The notes under the pieces: generated by a model | What the model saw: the letters and a program-made list of their open reading frames with translations, nothing else | Databases searched by the model: none | Told to the model about the DNA's origin: nothing | Part shown: piece by piece, positions 1 to 10,534 of the stretch | Layout of the letters: the number at the start of each line of letters is the position of its first letter | Numbering within the stretch: position 1 is the first letter of the stretch | Translations under genes and position numbers: made by a program | DNA from: Eunapius fragilis | Taxonomy: Eukaryota; Porifera; Demospongiae; Spongillida; Spongillidae | DNA: 64,000 bases | Direction: 5' to 3' | Assembly: GCA_963681505.1 (NCBI GenBank) | Contig: OY811976.1 | Location: 1,546,359 to 1,610,358, forward strand

Positions 1-135
1 TCTCGGACCCCTCGCCTATAATTGAATTGATAATTGAATTAATAATACATTAGTGTATAATACTGTATATATTCATGCTATGTTGTTTGCCATTTGTGTT
101 ATGTACAAAGCAAATTTTAAAAAAGAACATAAACA

Positions 136-426
136 CAAGTAAAGAAAAACATTATATTCTCTAACGAGAAAGTTTGTAGGATATAGGAATTGGAGGCAAT
201 GGCGGTGTTAAAAGGAAGGGAACAAGGTTTTGAGAAAAGGGTAATGAGACAAAAATCCTATATTTAGCACTTCTTTTGGTTCTGTTACATTTACACGTGC
301 TCAATATAGGATTTTTGTCTCATTACTCTTTTCTCAAAACCTTGTTCCCTTCCTTTTAACACCACCATTGCCTCCAATTCCTATATCCCACCAACTTTCT
401 CGTTAGAGAATTGTTTTCTTTACTTG
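136..426. repeat. Long palindrome of FB1
   Basis: Two arms of about 130 bp (136-270 and 297-426) are nearly perfect reverse complements around a 26-bp loop. The arms hold the family blocks TATAGGAATTGGAGGCAATG and GGAAGGGAACAAGG. If transcribed, the segment would form a long hairpin RNA. Confidence 0.85.
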
Positions 427-1006
427 TTTCCTCTATTTTTATCGATTATTAATACTGGAAAGTGTCCCCCCCTCCGCTTCAAATACCGTCACGAGCAGAC
501 GCCCACTTTTGTTTGGGATCACTGTAAGGAACGCGGGAGAATTCTAACACGTCGTCTGCTCTCCTCTTTTGTTTGCACAATTCTAAATATACGTAAATGT
601 CGCCATGGGAACGCTTCTATTTAACACTACGCATTACGTAATGATTACGTATGTCAGTTTTATGCTTTATTCATACATCTGATACTTGAGATGGCATTCC
701 AGGAGATTCTAAAGCGATTGATATAACTTGCGCTCTTTAAAACCGTTCCTATCCCGAGGTATGCTCACCCGAGAATTAGAAGAAGACGACGACGAAGGAG
801 AAGAATTGCCAGGGGACGAGGAAAAACACGAAATTTTATGTTCTCTTAAAGCAAACAGTTTGAAGACTGGAACAAAACATTAAAATGACCGTCTTTGCCT
901 TATGGTTCGATAGCAACAAAGAGCAACACTATCCGTTTCTCGGTACGCGAGTTATACGCGGGTCGCGTTTTTTAATGATATTCACGACCCGGGTCAATTC
1001 CTATAT

Positions 1007-1028
1007 AGGAACTACTATCGTAGTTCCT
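1007..1028 (+). repeat. Terminal hairpin of FB1
   Basis: Stem AGGAACTAC / GTAGTTCCT (9 bp) with loop TATC, two bases (GA) before the inferred element end. The stem sequence differs from the other copies but pairing is kept. Confidence 0.7.
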
Positions 1029-1054
1029 GATAAACATGCAGTACGCACAAATCA

Positions 1055-1303
1055 TCAATTGAAGGGAGTGCCGACAGCAGCCTTGCGCGCTTTTTTGTTT
1101 GCGAAGGTTTCTATTATTTCATTAAAATCTAGTTGCTTCGCCAACTCTGACTCGACAGCCAATGTTCCTAAAGAAGTCAACCGCATCTGGCACATAGTTG
1201 ATCGGAGATAGTTCTTAATTCTTTTTAGAACACTAAAAGATCGTTCTGTTTCAGCTACTGTAACCGGACCCTGATTATCACGAATCGAATCTAGCTCATG
1301 AAC
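1055..1303 (-). pseudogene. hAT transposase C-terminal relic (dimerisation region)
   Basis: On the minus strand a continuous frame of about 80 codons ends at TGA (1055-1057). It contains AETERSFSVLKRIKNYLRST followed by a leucine-rich stretch. This matches the hAT dimerisation region found in ZMYM1-like and other domesticated or mobile hAT proteins (typical motif: ERSFSxLKxIKxxLRSTMxxxRL). In the family this region mediates transposase dimerisation. The frame opens only a few codons upstream of the motif, after a stop, so the catalytic part is absent and this is a truncated relic. It begins 25 bp beyond the FB1 end and may be the older DNA into which FB1 inserted. Confidence 0.7.
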
Positions 1304-1973
1304 TCATTAAATCTTTAAACGCTATCACTTACATCAAACCCATATATGTTGTTTTAGCGTACTCTGCCCTTTGACCCCTTCAGCACGCATTGCCTTTTCC
1401 CTTCTTTCTGGGCGCCTGATTTGTGATGGTAGCTCATTCTTGCCGCTCGTTAAATAGAAAGTGTAAACCAAGACGCTGATTGGTTACAACAGTCTGGGCC
1501 CCGAAACTAATTAGCAACTAAGCCATTCATTATCGACCATGATGATTGTAATACATAGATCCAGCAATTCTTAGATTACATGTAATGGTAAATTGCTAAA
1601 TTATTTGATTCATGAAAAAAAAAACAATTTCCGTTTTTGCACGCTGTTTTATGTAGTGTTTTGAGCATTATATAATTAAAAAGCGTTGGCGTTTGGGGCT
1701 CCGCCCCAGACTCCGCTAGGGGGAGCTTACAGCGCTCCCCCAGACCCCCTAGCTGGGTGGGCGGGGTACCCTCCCGCACCCTCCCCTTCTTTCATTAATT
1801 ATTATTCATTACCCCCCCCCCCCCCCCTTTTACACCTGCAGACAAATATCTCATGGACGAATGGTTCAGTGTGGTATTTGCGAGATTTGGTATCACGAAA
1901 AATGTGTCCGCGTTCCAAGGAACATATGAAAAGATAGCAGTGTGAAGTGGAACTGTCCTCCAAGTGTATTGAG
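1304..1973. other. Intergenic; GC-rich hairpin and C16 tract
   Basis: I see no gene. Around 1690-1775 lies a GC-rich inverted sequence (GGGGCTCCGCCCC, then AGGGGGAGC paired with GCTCCCCC), followed by a run of 16 C at 1812-1827. The open frames here are low-complexity products of these tracts. Confidence 0.5.
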
Positions 1974-2124
1974 TCACAGGGAAAAAAGTGTCAAATCATT
2001 TAGAAATCATTGCGTGGTTGAACAGAAAATCAGACGAAAATCAATAGAAGCGTGTGATTTTTGTGTGATTTTCTGTTCAACCACGTAATGATTTCTAAAT
2101 GATTCGAGGCTTTTTTCCCTGTGA
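1974..2124. mobile_element. Small MITE with about 55-bp inverted repeats
   Basis: A 151-bp element with ends TCACAGGGAAAAAAG and CTTTTTTCCCTGTGA. The inverted repeats continue inward through AAATCATTTAGAAATCATT and GTGGTTGAACAGAAAATCA. If the ends are CAGGG..CCCTG, the flanks TTGAGTCA and TGAGTGCA are an imperfect 8-bp match, which would suit a hAT-type MITE. That assignment is tentative. Confidence 0.75.
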
Positions 2125-2582
2125 GTGCAAACAAAGTAAAAGCAGTGTAGTGACTCATTGTGTATGTCGTTGCTTCAGTTTATTTCACGCATTTGTTGAT
2201 GCTGCACATGTATTTGATCGTTGTTCTTCTATATGCAGTACATGGCAGTATGTCTTAATCATTGCGCGAGCTACATGCATTTACTCGATCGCCAGTCAAA
2301 TACTACATATAGTATCAGGCAAACTGCATTGACGTTTTTGTATCTCTAAATTGAAGCATTAATAAGAGTATTCAGGTATACATGTAGGACCATATTTCCA
2401 GACTGTGCATAAAAACAAACGGTCCGGGCCAGTAGGACCATTTTTTTCGATGAGGGACCATTCATATTTCCATGGAAAGTTAGTCCTAGGACCATTTTTC
2501 CACTGAAAAAATTATTGTTCCGGCGGACTGAAATTTTCGGTCCGCCGGACACATTTTCCCCGGACCAATTATCCGGTGACAC
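2125..2582. other. Intergenic; GGACCA-rich repeat
   Basis: No gene seen. From about 2385 to 2575 the motif GGACCATTTTT recurs, with an inverted pair CGGCGGACTGAAA / TTTCGGTCCGCCG. This looks like a short non-coding repeat that has replaced the outer end of the adjoining Gypsy-A LTR. Confidence 0.4.
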
Positions 2583-2682
2583 TGCCTGTAAAAGGGTTTA
2601 AATACATCCACCAGCGCATGCGTGGAGCTGGCCAAACACTACACATATACATGTAACTACAGAAATAAATAGCATTGCTACA
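2583..2682 (-). repeat. 3' LTR of Gypsy-A (truncated)
   Basis: Matches 13632-13737 over TTTAAATACATCCACCAGCG and onward to ATAGCATTGCTACA. About 60 bp of the outer end present in the 5' copy is missing. The adjoining 2683-2704, read on the minus strand, is purine-rich (AAAAGGGGAGTAG) and fits the polypurine tract. Confidence 0.75.
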
Positions 2683-2884
2683 CTACTCCCCTTTTCAAAG
2701 AGGCACTCCCACGATCCGGACGGAGTATTGACGTCACCAAACAGGATTCCAGCGCGCTAGCCATAACGGGAGGGGGCGTTACGTGTACGTTTGGGGTAGC
2801 GGGATGCCGATTGTTCTGGTGGCGATTGACGTACTCGTTTCTGATGTCTGTATCTACCAGATCCGTCAGATCTCGATGCCGGGC

Positions 2885-4664
2885 TTACTGCTGTTTCTGA
2901 CTCGAGAGCTGCGCCTTCAGTTCTGGTGCGGTGTGTGAACGTTCTCTAGGGGCCGGCGGACGTTCAGCAAGGCCACCCCTATCCGGCTTTTGTTCCCCAT
3001 TCCGAGTCGCGGGATCCACCACGACGTCTTGATCGTCTTCTAAAAACTGAAGCTGACTCCAAGGGGGCTGTGCAGGCACACGATGATCACTGCTCGCATC
3101 AGAATTTTGCACTTCATCCCCTACTGGTTTTATCCATATATTGCCCGGACAGGGTTTTGAAGTGCACTACAACTCTTTTTCGTGAGCCAGGGCGCTCATC
3201 CTGGATCCTGTACACAACGGGCGATATTTTTTAAATAACCTTGAAGGGCCCAGTCCATGGGCAGTGCAGCTTTCTTGATCTCCCCCTCGGCACCACCGGG
3301 TTGTTCAACCACACCAATTCCCCGACCTGAAACTCCCGCCCATGCACCCTTTTGTTGTACAATTCTTCCGATCTGACAGCTGTTGCCTTCAGGTGTTCTC
3401 GGGCCTTCTCATAAGCGCCCTCCATGGTAGCTTTTAATGTTTTCACATACTGATGAGGCGACACAGGTTCTGTCGGACAAGAACCGTACATAATGTCTAT
3501 CGGGAGTCTAGCAAGGCGACCAAACATTAAGTTGAATGGTGCATAACCCGTTGACGGATGAACGGATGTATTGTAGGCCATACATACCTTCCGGAGATGC
3601 TGTTCCCAGTTACTCGGATCTTCCTCCACGGTGCTAGCCAGCATGGCCAACATCGTCCGATTAAAACGCTCAATCAATTCATCCGATTAGGGATGGTAGG
3701 GTGTAGTGCGCGTCTTGTCAATCTGAAGAAGACTACAGACTTCCTGCATCACATTGGCCTCGAACTGTCGCCCCTGGTTCGAATGCAACTGCTCAGGAAC
3801 TGAAAACCTACAAAAGAACTCATCCGCTAATTTATTAGCCACTGCATGTCACCGCTTCTTGATTAGGGATTGCGCGTAAGCCTCGACCCATCGGGTAAAA
3901 TAATCAGATGCCACCAGGATGTACGTATTTTCAGATTTGGAAGGAGTTAATGGTCCAACTATGTCCACTGCCACCAGCTGAAAAGGGTTCTTTCTTGCTG
4001 GACATGTAGGACAAGTCGTACACCATTCCACTGCATCTTCGGAAAATCCGCGGGCCAGTAGAACCTCTTACGTAATCGACCCAAGGTTTTTGCTTCTCCC
4101 AGATGACCACCGAACACACCTTGGTGCAGATGCTTCAATACCTGGGACCTGGCTGCCTTCGGAACCACAACTTGCTGAATAACACTTCCCGGCTGCATGC
4201 GTCTTCGCGATGCCTGAAAAGAACTCCATTCTTCACCAACAACTGTTCCCACTGTTGTACTAACTGGTTAAATTCTCTACTCTTGCCTTTACAGAAACTG
4301 GCCTCCGGACTTTTCCTGAGATCACAGACTGGAGAACAGGTCCGATGTCTTTGTCGGCACCTGGAGCTCTCGTATTTCGGTAAGCGGTTGGTCACTGTCT
4401 TGCATAGCACAGCTGCACGACTGCACGGGATATTCCAGCACCTTTCCGGTGGATTCACTCTCGCCCAAATTATGAAAACGAGATAAGGCATCTGCATTTT
4501 GGTGGCAGCTCCCCTTGCGATGCACTACTTTAAAGTCAAATTCTTGGATTTGTTCTAGCCACCGCGCCAGTTGCACTTCAGGCTCCTTCATGCTGTAAAT
4601 CCACTGTAAGGAGCTATGATCTGTTCGAAGTGTAAAGTGGTGACCTAACAGGTAAGGCCTGAAA
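2885..4664 (-). pseudogene. Gypsy-A RNase H C-terminus, integrase and tail (degenerate)
   Basis: Minus-strand pieces in several frames. At 4664-4322 is the end of RNase H, with the ADALSRF motif. At 4252-3849 are the integrase zinc-binding and N-terminal core parts (HxxxxxGGHLG, then CxxC, then VAVDIVGPLT with the first catalytic Asp). At 3677-3231 are the integrase C-terminal core (ERFNRT) and a GELVWL-type GPY/F-like region. At 3112-2885 is a proline-rich tail. The family's integrase pastes the cDNA into the genome. At least three frame changes lie between the pieces. Confidence 0.8.
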
Positions 4665-4668
4665 TGTT
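4665..4668. repeat. Target-site duplication of Gypsy-B (left)
   Basis: TGTT directly before the Gypsy-B LTR; the same TGTT follows the other LTR at 10644-10647. Four bp is within the usual Gypsy range. Confidence 0.75.
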
Positions 4669-4838
4669 TGTAATTGAACTGGCGTTATCACAATCCGAAT
4701 CTCCTATACACAGTGCGCCTATATATATATCAAGTCCAAATGTACATCCCATTTGCCCTGCCCTATTTACACTTCCTAATTACTGTGTTCCATTCAGTAG
4801 AGTTCTTCCTCTCTATTCATGAGGTCCCCGAGGTTACA
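4669..4838 (-). repeat. 3' LTR of Gypsy-B
   Basis: 170 bp, starts TG and ends CA. It matches the split 5' LTR closely, including CCATTTGCCCTGCCCTATTT and CATGAGGTCCCCGAGGTTACA read on the plus strand. Confidence 0.85.
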
Positions 4839-4872
4839 TTCGTCCGAACCTTCTCTTAGCTTGTCCTCAAGC

Positions 4873-7800
4873 TTAAAAATAATCTGGGGGTCGTCGGCTT
4901 CGAGATGGATATCTTCGTTGGACAGGTTCCTCTGGTTGAACAGGCTGGTCATTATTCTCTAAGTCAGGTTCAGGACCATGTGGTGGGGCACCTTCAACTG
5001 TAATGTGTTCAATTTGTGGAGGTACCCATTCCCTCTGTATTCTGTCTGTTGGACCTACTTCTTCCCCTTCTGCCATCTGGATACGATGTCTTAACCTATT
5101 CACGTGCACCACTCGGTTTCTAGTTCCATCACTAACTTCCATATTAACAGGAGACTTGCATGCATTCACTTTCCATCCACCTTCCCAACGAGGGTCTAGC
5201 TTGCCTGTCGTAGGGATGGAGAGCCAGACAAGGTCTCCAGCTTTCAATGTTCTTATTCCCATATGTTTGTCATACTCCTGCTTTTGATGTCTGGCTGCAT
5301 CTACCATGTGTGCCTCCACAAAATCCATCAGCTCTGCTAGCTTTGCTTGCATGGTGCCTTGGTATTCATCAACTGCATACCCTGTTTGGCCCTCAGTATG
5401 GTCTTTGGGCTGCCTTCCAAACATTAGTTCAAATGGTGACACAGATGTGGATGTGTGGGTGGAAGTTCGATAGGCATACAGTGCAAGAGGCAGGTATTTT
5501 TCCCATTCATTCTGTTGGTCCACATAGGCTCGAAGGAGCTGCAATAATGTACGGTTAAACTGTTCCACCATGCCATCTCCTTGTGGATGGTAGGCTGTGG
5601 TACGTGATTTCTTAACTCCAAATGCTGCCATTGTCTGTTGGAAAATAGTGCTCTCAAAGTTTCTACCTTGGTCTGAATGAATAATCTCTGGTATGCCATA
5701 TCCTGCAAATATGTGTACCAATTCCCTTGTTATTCGCACTGCTGTTTGGTCTGGAATTGGCCTAGCATCTGCCCACTTTGTAAAATAGTCTTGTACAACT
5801 AAAATGTATCTGTTGTTGTTTGATGATACAGGTACTTCCAATATATCCACTGCAACCATTTGCCATGGTCTGCCAACTGGAATGTTGATCAAAGGTGCTC
5901 GTTTGGGTGCAGTAGGTTTGGTCCGTTGACAAATGTTGCACTCTCTACAGTGTTGGTCAGCATCTTGGGCCATGTTAACCCAATATGCTTCCATACGCAG
6001 CTTGTGCAGTGTCTTATGCCAACCTTGGTGACCTCCTGTAGCGCTGTCATGACACAATGTCAGGTACTCTTTGCCGGTAGCACTGGTACTGTAATCGCTT
6101 CTGATGTGGGTCCAGGGATGTATGTTCTGTAGACCACACCTTCTCTGAGTTTGAGTTGTGACCATAACTGATGGTATCTGCTAAAAGGTGACTTTCGCCA
6201 GATTGTCCCTGTTGGCTGTTTCACAGATAACCTCAAAGCTTGATACACCTGTTGTATGATGTCATCTTTCTGCTGTGCTATTCTTATCTGCTCTGTTAAT
6301 ACTCCGGTGGTACTTCTGGTGGCTGCTAGATGTGAGGCTCTCCCTACAGTCTCCCTACGTCTGGACAGGGCATCAGCATTATCATTATGGCTCCCTTTTC
6401 GGTATTCAACAGTGAAGTTGTACTCCTGTAATGCTAGAGCCCAACGACACAACATTCCTTCCATTCTCTGTTCTGATAGCCATTGCAGTGGTTTGTGGTC
6501 AGTCCACAGTTGGAAACTGCGCCCCAGTAGATAGTGTCTGAACTGCCTTATTCCGTAGACTACAGCCAAACACTCTCGCTGTATTACACTATAGTTAGCC
6601 TCAGCTTTAGCCAGGATTCGGCTAGCATATGCAATAACATGCCTCCCCCCTGTTCCAATACTGCCCCTAGCCCAAGCGCACTTGCATCCGTTTGAAGCTG
6701 AAATTGGCTTGCTTCCTTGTCCACTCGAGGGTACACCAAAATAGGTGCTCCAATTAGCTTGCACTTCAGTATTTTAAAAGCCCTGCTGCAATCATTGTTC
6801 CAACTGAACAAAACATCTTTTTGGGTGAGGTTATGGAGTGGCGCTGCCACATCCGCAAAGTTTTGAATGAATCGGCGATAGTACGATGCCAGCCCCAGGA
6901 ACTGGCGTACTTCTGTTGCATTTTGGGGAATTGGCCACTCTTCCACAGCTTTGACTTTCTCCCTGTCTGGAGTTACACCTGAACCTGTAAAATGATGACC
7001 CAGATATGTGACCTGTGGTGTACCAATCACACATTTCTTGCCTCGCAATGTCAGCCCGGCTTTTCTCAGTCGCATAAATACCTCATTCAGGTGCTTTGCG
7101 TGCATTTCATCATCTGTTGAGTGTATGAGGACATCGTCGATGTATGTTGACACAAACGGCAACCCTCTCATGACCTTATCCATGAGCCGCTGGAAGGAGC
7201 TGGGTGCCCCACACAGTCCAAAAGGCATTCGTGAGAACTCAAAAGAACCCATGCCCGGACCTGGCGAGAACGCAGTTTTTTCTCTATCATTTGGATCCAC
7301 CGGAAGCTGCCAATAGCCACTCTGTAAGTCCAGTTTACTGAAAACAGCTGATCTTTTTGTACTTCATCAAATAAAGGAAGAGGATAGGCATCTTTCGTTG
7401 TCTTCTTATTCAATTCCCGGTAGTCCACACATAATCTTATATCACCGGTCTTCTTCCTTACATAGACAGCAGGGGCCAACCATGGACTGTTACTCTCCGT
7501 TATGATTCCCTTTTCTAACAGCTGCTGAATTTGTACTTCAACTTCCTCCCGAAAATGCGTCGAGATGGAACTCGTACTGGTGTGCCTGCTGTTGTAATAC
7601 GGTGTGATGCCAGTGACGTTGTGCCAGGTGTTGTGACAAATAAGTCCTTGAATTTGTCTACCACTGTCTCAAAACATGTCTTGATTATCTCAGGGAACTC
7701 GACCTTGGGTGGAGACCCAAACTTTGGGATTGCGCACTCTTCTGTCATTTCCTGGTTTGCGTCTTCCATTGTTTCCCCTATACTTGCAATTGGACATTTC

Positions 7801-8318
7801 TTTGACTTGAAAAGACGCTCAGCTGTCCATATCGGTTTTATTGGAGGCGCTGATTCCTGGGTTGCGCTAAGCTTTGAAGGAGCAGCAGTTACCGGAGTCG
7901 TAGTGAAATCTAACACTAGTCCGTGCAACTGCAGAAAATCTGTGCCCAATATTACAGCGGTGATCAAGCCTTTCACTACAACAAAATCGTAGAGTTTCTC
8001 GAGTGTTCCGAGTCGCACTGTCGCTTTTACGTACCCTAAAATGGGCAGGCTCTCTCCCGCAGCCGTTACAAGCCGTATCTCTTGTCTTGGTTGCGTCCGC
8101 ACCACTCCTGTAGCCTTTTGAGCCAATTCCTGTCTGAGGAGGGACACAGACGATCCCGAGTCCAACATTATTTCGGCCGCTGTGTCTCCGACACTCCCCA
8201 TGAGCGTAGCTATCTTACTTTTTACTGCTGCTACTAAGATTACTTTGGAGGGGCTTACTGGATGTCGGGGTGCGTGCTGCCCCGAGCAGGCGCCCCGTTG
8301 GAGTTTTCCTGGCGACAA
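4873..8318 (-). pseudogene. Gypsy-B pol: protease, RT, RNase H, integrase (frameshifted)
   Basis: Minus-strand coding in pieces. 8318-7515 holds an aspartic protease with MLDSGSSVSLL (the DSG catalytic triad). 7479-6584 holds reverse transcriptase: LCVDYRELNKKT, MPFGLCGAPSSFQ, and the catalytic YIDD in STYIDDVLIHS near 7140. 6764-6060 holds RNase H with TDHKPLQWL and ADALSRR. 6165-4873 is an unbroken 430-codon integrase frame with an H..H..C..C zinc site (CRECNICQR), the first Asp in AVDIL, the second in HSDQGRNF, the Glu in MVEQFNRT, and a GDLVWLS region. Together they would process the polyprotein, copy the RNA and integrate the cDNA. At least three frame changes make it non-functional, although the integrase frame alone is intact. 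Confidence 0.85.
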
Positions 8319-9002
8319 TACCTTGCTATGTGACCCCGTCTACCGCATTTGAAGCAAATGATGGCGGTATTTCTTTCTACTCTTCCCGCTTTGTCTCGAA
8401 TTGTTTCCGCCACGCCCACGACTTGTTTCAAACTGTTCTGACAGGGCCGCCACCTGTTGGGTAAGTCTATCTATGCTCGCAGCCATCGCTTGTTCCCTTT
8501 CATTCGGTTGTTTCGTCGACGATCCTAACGGTCCTGACTCTGTTAGTTGATGTTGATCCTCCAAAGACAATAAGAGCCGTGCGCGTTGAAGCGTTACGCC
8601 AAGCTCCTTCGTTTCCCCTGCAGCGCGCAGCTCTCTGCTCACCCTCAACGGCAGTCCTGCAATGAACTGATGAAGGAGTAGCTGGTCGCGTGCCTTTGAG
8701 TCGATTTCAGGCATTGCACGATCTATGAGTTTCCTGAGGTCGTGGCTAAAGACGGTAAGCGGTTCTCCCGGTAGTAATTTCCTGGCGTGAAATTTGTCGA
8801 AGAGCGTAAAGGCCATCGGCATGAGCCCGTCGATAAGTTGCTTCTTTGCCGTCTCGTAGTCCTTCTTAGATTCTTCCGCGAGGTCTAGCCATGCTGCCAG
8901 TGCTTCGCCCTCCAGTAGTGTTGGCATTTTTACTGCCTTCGCGCCATCCTCCCACTTATTCGCATCACTACACAGATCAAATCGCTGGAACCACTCTACC
9001 AC
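8315..9002 (-). pseudogene. Gypsy-B gag remnant with zinc knuckle
   Basis: A minus-strand frame 9002-8340 (220 codons) has the capsid-like organisation of Gypsy Gag: LLEGEALAAWLDL, then FHARKLLPGEPL and LLLHQFIAGLP. The CCHC knuckle CFKCGRRGHIARYC (8356-8315) follows in a different frame, and protease lies in a third. The frame lacks an ATG; TAA stands just upstream, and the primer-binding site is only about 55 nt away, so the Gag N-terminus is deleted. In these elements Gag forms the particle and the knuckle binds RNA. Confidence 0.75.
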
Positions 9003-9057
9003 ATCTCCTGATTAAAAAAGGTTTTGGAATGCTGAAATGACTGCCCGCTGTCACAGC

Positions 9058-9072
9058 CATTCTCTGCTACCA
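9058..9072 (-). other. Primer-binding site of Gypsy-B (initiator tRNA-Met)
   Basis: Read on the minus strand, TGGTAGCAGAGAATG lies one base inside the 5' LTR end. The 3' end of metazoan initiator tRNA-Met plus CCA (CATCCTCTGCTACCA) pairs with it at 14 of 15 positions. Confidence 0.75.
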
Positions 9073-9073
9073 C

Positions 9074-9138
9074 TGTAATTGAACTGGCGTTATCACAATC
9101 CGAATCTCCAATACATGCACAGTGCGCCTATATATATA
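9074..9138 (-). repeat. 5' LTR of Gypsy-B, inner part
   Basis: Matches 4669-4733. It is cut at ...TATATATATA by FB2 and continues at 10535 with TCAAGTCCAAATG. The uninterrupted sequence is preserved at about 4720-4745. Confidence 0.85.
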
Positions 9139-9425
9139 CAAGTAATAAAAACATTCTCTACACGAGAAGTTTGGTGGTATATAGGAATCAAAGGTGAGAT
9201 GGTGGTGTAAAAAGCAAGGGAACAAGGCTTTTGATTGAAAAGGAAAAATGAAATAGACCTATATTAGCCGCATGTTGTCATATTTTAATGTGCGTGCTAA
9301 TATAGGTCTATTTCATTTTTCCTTTTCAATCAAAAGCCTTGTTCCCTTGCTTTTTACACCACCATCTCACCTTTGATTCCTATATACCACCAAACTTCTC
9401 GTGTAGAGAATGTTTTTATTACTTG
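9139..9425. repeat. Long palindrome of FB2
   Basis: Arms 9139-9268 and 9296-9425 are almost perfectly complementary, loop 27 bp. They share the block GGTGTAAAAAGCAAGGGAAC with other copies. Confidence 0.9.
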
Positions 9426-10510
9426 TTTCCTAAATTTTTCTGGTGCATTTGGTATTGTACTTAGTTCTTGAAACGCATAGAATAAGGTAGCATAAACGTC
9501 AACTTGCGCGATCATGACAGGTTTATATTAGAATATGCAATTCTGTTGAGGCGTGTACCAAATATTACACTAGTCCCCAGACTATCTCCATTGAGGAGCA
9601 AAGGATTGATAAAGGTTAAAAACGAAGCCATATAATACAAAGAATAAATGCACTCTAAGTAAACTGATCTCACGCTATAATCAGATAAACCATGCACCAC
9701 AATACATGACCAAATTGACGTAAGCAACTTTGGCGTTATACACACATTTCAAACAGCGCATATTACTGTAAAACGGAGAGACGCAGTATCTCTACCGCTG
9801 TAACTAAACTATTCCTTCCATTTTAGCGATATACCATATGCATGCTTATAATTTATCGATCCAACATTTATCGATGCCGTATAAACGTACCTTTGGGTGG
9901 TCGTTTTGTTGTTCCTTTCGGTACCGCGCTTGACATACGCACGTTTGACAGATCTGGCAGCATCTGGATCTTTCCACTTTTATATGCTCGAGTGGAATCA
10001 GAATTGTCCTCATGAGATTATATGGTAAAACCATCGAATTTGATAACGCTGGTTATATTATACTGGTGCGTCATGAACATTGTGATAGCTGATGTAATGT
10101 GCTATTTGTAGATCAACACCAAATAAGGTACTACTCGCTTCAGCCAATTGCCTGATCGGTTAGGCGTCTAACAGATACCTGAAGATAACATGCGGACACA
10201 TCCTGAAGCGATTGGTACACATGGCGTGCTTTACAAACGTTCCTGTCGTGAGTTATACTCTCCGGAAGGAAGAAGAAGAAGACGACGACGAAGGAGAAAT
10301 TTTAGGTGGGACTGGGTACGGACGATGGGGACGAGTATTTTTGTTCTCTAAAAGTACACCGTCTTATGACATATGTATAACGCAGAACTGTTCTCCTTTT
10401 TGATATTGCTCGATTGCCACTAAAAGCGAAGTGACCCGACTCTTGGCTGTCCCGCTAGACGCGAGTGACGTTTTTTTAATGACATTCATGATACTGCAGG
10501 ATTCCTATAT

Positions 10511-10532
10511 GGAACCTACTCGCGTAGGTTCC
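10511..10532 (+). repeat. Terminal hairpin of FB2
   Basis: Stem GGAACCTAC / GTAGGTTCC, loop TCGC, followed by GA and the element end. Confidence 0.8.
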
Positions 10533-10534
10533 GA

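Larger units (their letters stand above)
134..1030 (+). mobile_element. Foldback/rolling-circle-like element FB1 (complete copy)
   Basis: One of four complete copies of a non-coding element family (others at 9139-10534, 50455-52537, 57082-58193). The left end starts CACAAGTAAAG and carries a long palindrome (136-426). The right end is a short hairpin (1007-1028) followed by GA. The flanking bases are A on the left (133) and T on the right (1031), as in the other copies, and no target duplication is visible. The interior has the family's GAAGAAGACGACGACGAAGG segment near 780 and the GGTCGCGTTTTTTAATGA segment near 961. No protein is recognisable inside. The A/T insertion site and the 3' hairpin resemble Helitrons, but a canonical 5' TC and a subterminal CTRR are not consistently present, so the class is uncertain. 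Confidence 0.6.
9139..10534 (+). mobile_element. Foldback element FB2, inserted in the Gypsy-B LTR
   Basis: Begins CAAGTAATAAAAAC with a long palindrome (9139-9425) and ends with a hairpin (10511-10532) plus GA. The other Gypsy-B LTR serves as an empty site: insertion took place between ...TATATATATA and TCAAGTCC without duplicating anything, so flanks are A and T. It is clearly related along its length to FB4, except for about 300 extra bp near 9490-9790. The interior has a GAAGAAGAAGACGACGACG segment and the core GGGTACG..TTTTTGTTCTCT..TTATGACAT (10310-10380). Short frames are conserved between FB2 and FB4 but not in other copies, so I do not call genes. Confidence 0.75.

Noticed and set aside
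1686-1937. Pro-rich frame over the GC-rich hairpin
   Set aside because: Low-complexity translation of an inverted repeat and a C tract.
9846-10034. Minus-strand frame shared between FB2 and FB4 (QQNDHPKVR)
   Set aside because: The two elements are close in DNA sequence, so frame sharing is not evidence for coding; absent from FB1 and FB3.
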